From Spiroplasma endosymbiont of Asaphidion curtum (lineage in GTDB: Bacteria > Bacillota_I > Bacilli_A > Mycoplasmatales > Nriv7), in the NCBI RefSeq assembly GCF_964031085.1, contig NZ_OZ035001.1, forward strand, positions 806,001-870,000: 64,000 bases of DNA, written 5' to 3'. The notes beneath the pieces are model-generated. The model was not told the DNA's origin, did not search any database, and saw only the letters and a list, made by a program, of their open reading frames with translations. Position numbers and translations under genes: made by a program. Each line of letters begins with the position of its first letter. The stretch's first letter is position 1. Positions 63,272 to 64,000 of the stretch are shown here, piece by piece.

Positions 63272-63786
63272 TTTTGTAAATAATCTTTACCTTTCTGAAT
63301 TTCATTTAAAGATAAATTTAAATAATCTAATTGCCGTAAAACCTCATAACTTACAGTGCAAACAACATTAGCGACATTAAGACTACGAGTATTAATACTC
63401 ATTGGTAAACGAAAACATTGATTCAAATGCTCTTGTAATATCGTTTTTGGAATACCAGACGATTCTTTACCAAATACTAAATATATTGGTGTTTCACTTT
63501 TTGTAAAATCAATGGCACTAGGTGGTTTTTGACCATATCTTGTGGAAAAAAATAAGTTAGCCTGAGGATTTTTACTAAGAAAACTATTTCAATCTTCATA
63601 ACTTTCATATTGTAAAAATTCAAAATAGTTAGCAGATGACCGAATAATAAAACGATCATCTAAAAAGAACCCTAATGGTTCAATTAAATGCAGTTTAGCA
63701 TTAATAGCAACACAAGTTCGCATAATCGAACCGACATTACCAGCAATTTCTGGTTCATATAAAACAATGTTAATTTTAGTATTCAT
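63268..63786 (-). CDS. trmL: tRNA (cytidine/uridine-34 2'-O)-methyltransferase
   Basis: 172 aa. SPOUT-family landmarks: N-terminal INIVLYEPEIAGNVGSIMRT, LHLIEPLGF, the knot segment IYLVFGKESSGIPKTILQ and RLPMSINTRSLNVANVVCTV. Normal TrmL length. Modifies the wobble base of tRNA-Leu isoacceptors. Starts inside the end of the upstream rdgB gene (11-base overlap), so cotranscribed. Confidence 0.92.
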
Positions 63787-64000
63787 TATTATTTTCCTTA
63801 TTTATTCAATTAACCATCTTTTGTATTGCTATTGTACGATGTGATATTTGATTTTTTTCTTGTGCTGTCATTTCACCTAGCGTTTTTTTATATTCTGGTA
63901 AATAAAATATGGCATCATAACCAAAACCATAATTACCTTGGCGTTCACTGTGAATTAAACCATTTAACGAACCAACAAAGACTTTTTCAATATTTTTAGT
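63776..64000 (-). CDS. rdgB: RdgB/HAM1 non-canonical purine NTP pyrophosphatase (3' part)
   Basis: 74 codons in the window, cut by the edge. GNYGFGYDAIFYLPEYKKTL GEMTAQEKNQISHR carries the C-terminal GFGYDP-like and SHR signatures of ITP/XTP pyrophosphatases, which remove deaminated purine nucleotides. Ends after a TGA-encoded Trp. Confidence 0.9.

Overview
The window is AT-rich DNA that reads TGA as tryptophan: TGA falls inside the WCGPC active site of thioredoxin, in capsid and portal genes and throughout the toxin genes. It is crowded with insertion sequences, plectrovirus (SpV1-type) prophages and MKKLL-type secreted proteins. Together these point to a Spiroplasma of the citri/poulsonii group, most plausibly an insect-associated S. 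poulsonii-like strain. The species call is inference.

Layout. 1-15.7 kb: two near-identical tandem copies of a very large secreted toxin gene. The complete copy (10103-14911, 1602 aa) has a signal peptide, a ribosome-inactivating protein (RIP) N-glycosidase domain, about ten ankyrin repeats, an OTU cysteine-protease (deubiquitinase-like) domain and a hydrophobic C-terminus. It therefore joins the two Spiroplasma effector types, RIP toxins and the Spaid male-killing architecture, in one polypeptide. Between the copies lie a seven-repeat propeller lipoprotein, IS5-like and IS30 elements and a cut-down ISLre2 transposase. 15.7-18.4 kb: a decayed plectrovirus. 18.4-22.7 kb: chromosomal genes (thiN remnant, rpmB, a frameshifted uracil permease, tRNA-Asn, tRNA-Glu) broken up by MITEs and by a decayed copy of tailed-phage genes. 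22.9-28.6 kb: a second, diverged plectrovirus split by an IS that itself holds nested IS30 copies, then IS3 and MITE debris. 28.8-30.6 kb: housekeeping block (HU, thioredoxin, HAD phosphatase, tRNA-Leu). 30.8-46.5 kb: plectrovirus-type transposase, phage terminase, a secreted propeller protein, an unidentified structured RNA, and a tailed-phage structural module on the minus strand. 46.7-53.9 kb: a nearly complete SpV1-like plectrovirus with an unusual extra lipoprotein. 53.9-62.4 kb: a small secreted protein, IS30 and IS5-like copies, and a membrane-protein cluster. 62.5-64 kb: lipid-anchored thioredoxin-like protein, trmL and rdgB.

How it fits together. Three secreted proteins (the toxin at 10103, the propeller at 35756 and the small protein at 54417) share an alignable ~112-nt leader from -10 box to ATG and a common MKKLL signal peptide, as if expressed as one class of exported host-interaction factors. 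The mobile elements (IS5-like with 3-bp TSD, IS30 with 4-5 bp TSD, at least four MITE families, plectroviruses) explain most broken genes and probably the toxin duplication. Coordinates of broken genes and element ends were read by eye and may be off by a few bases.
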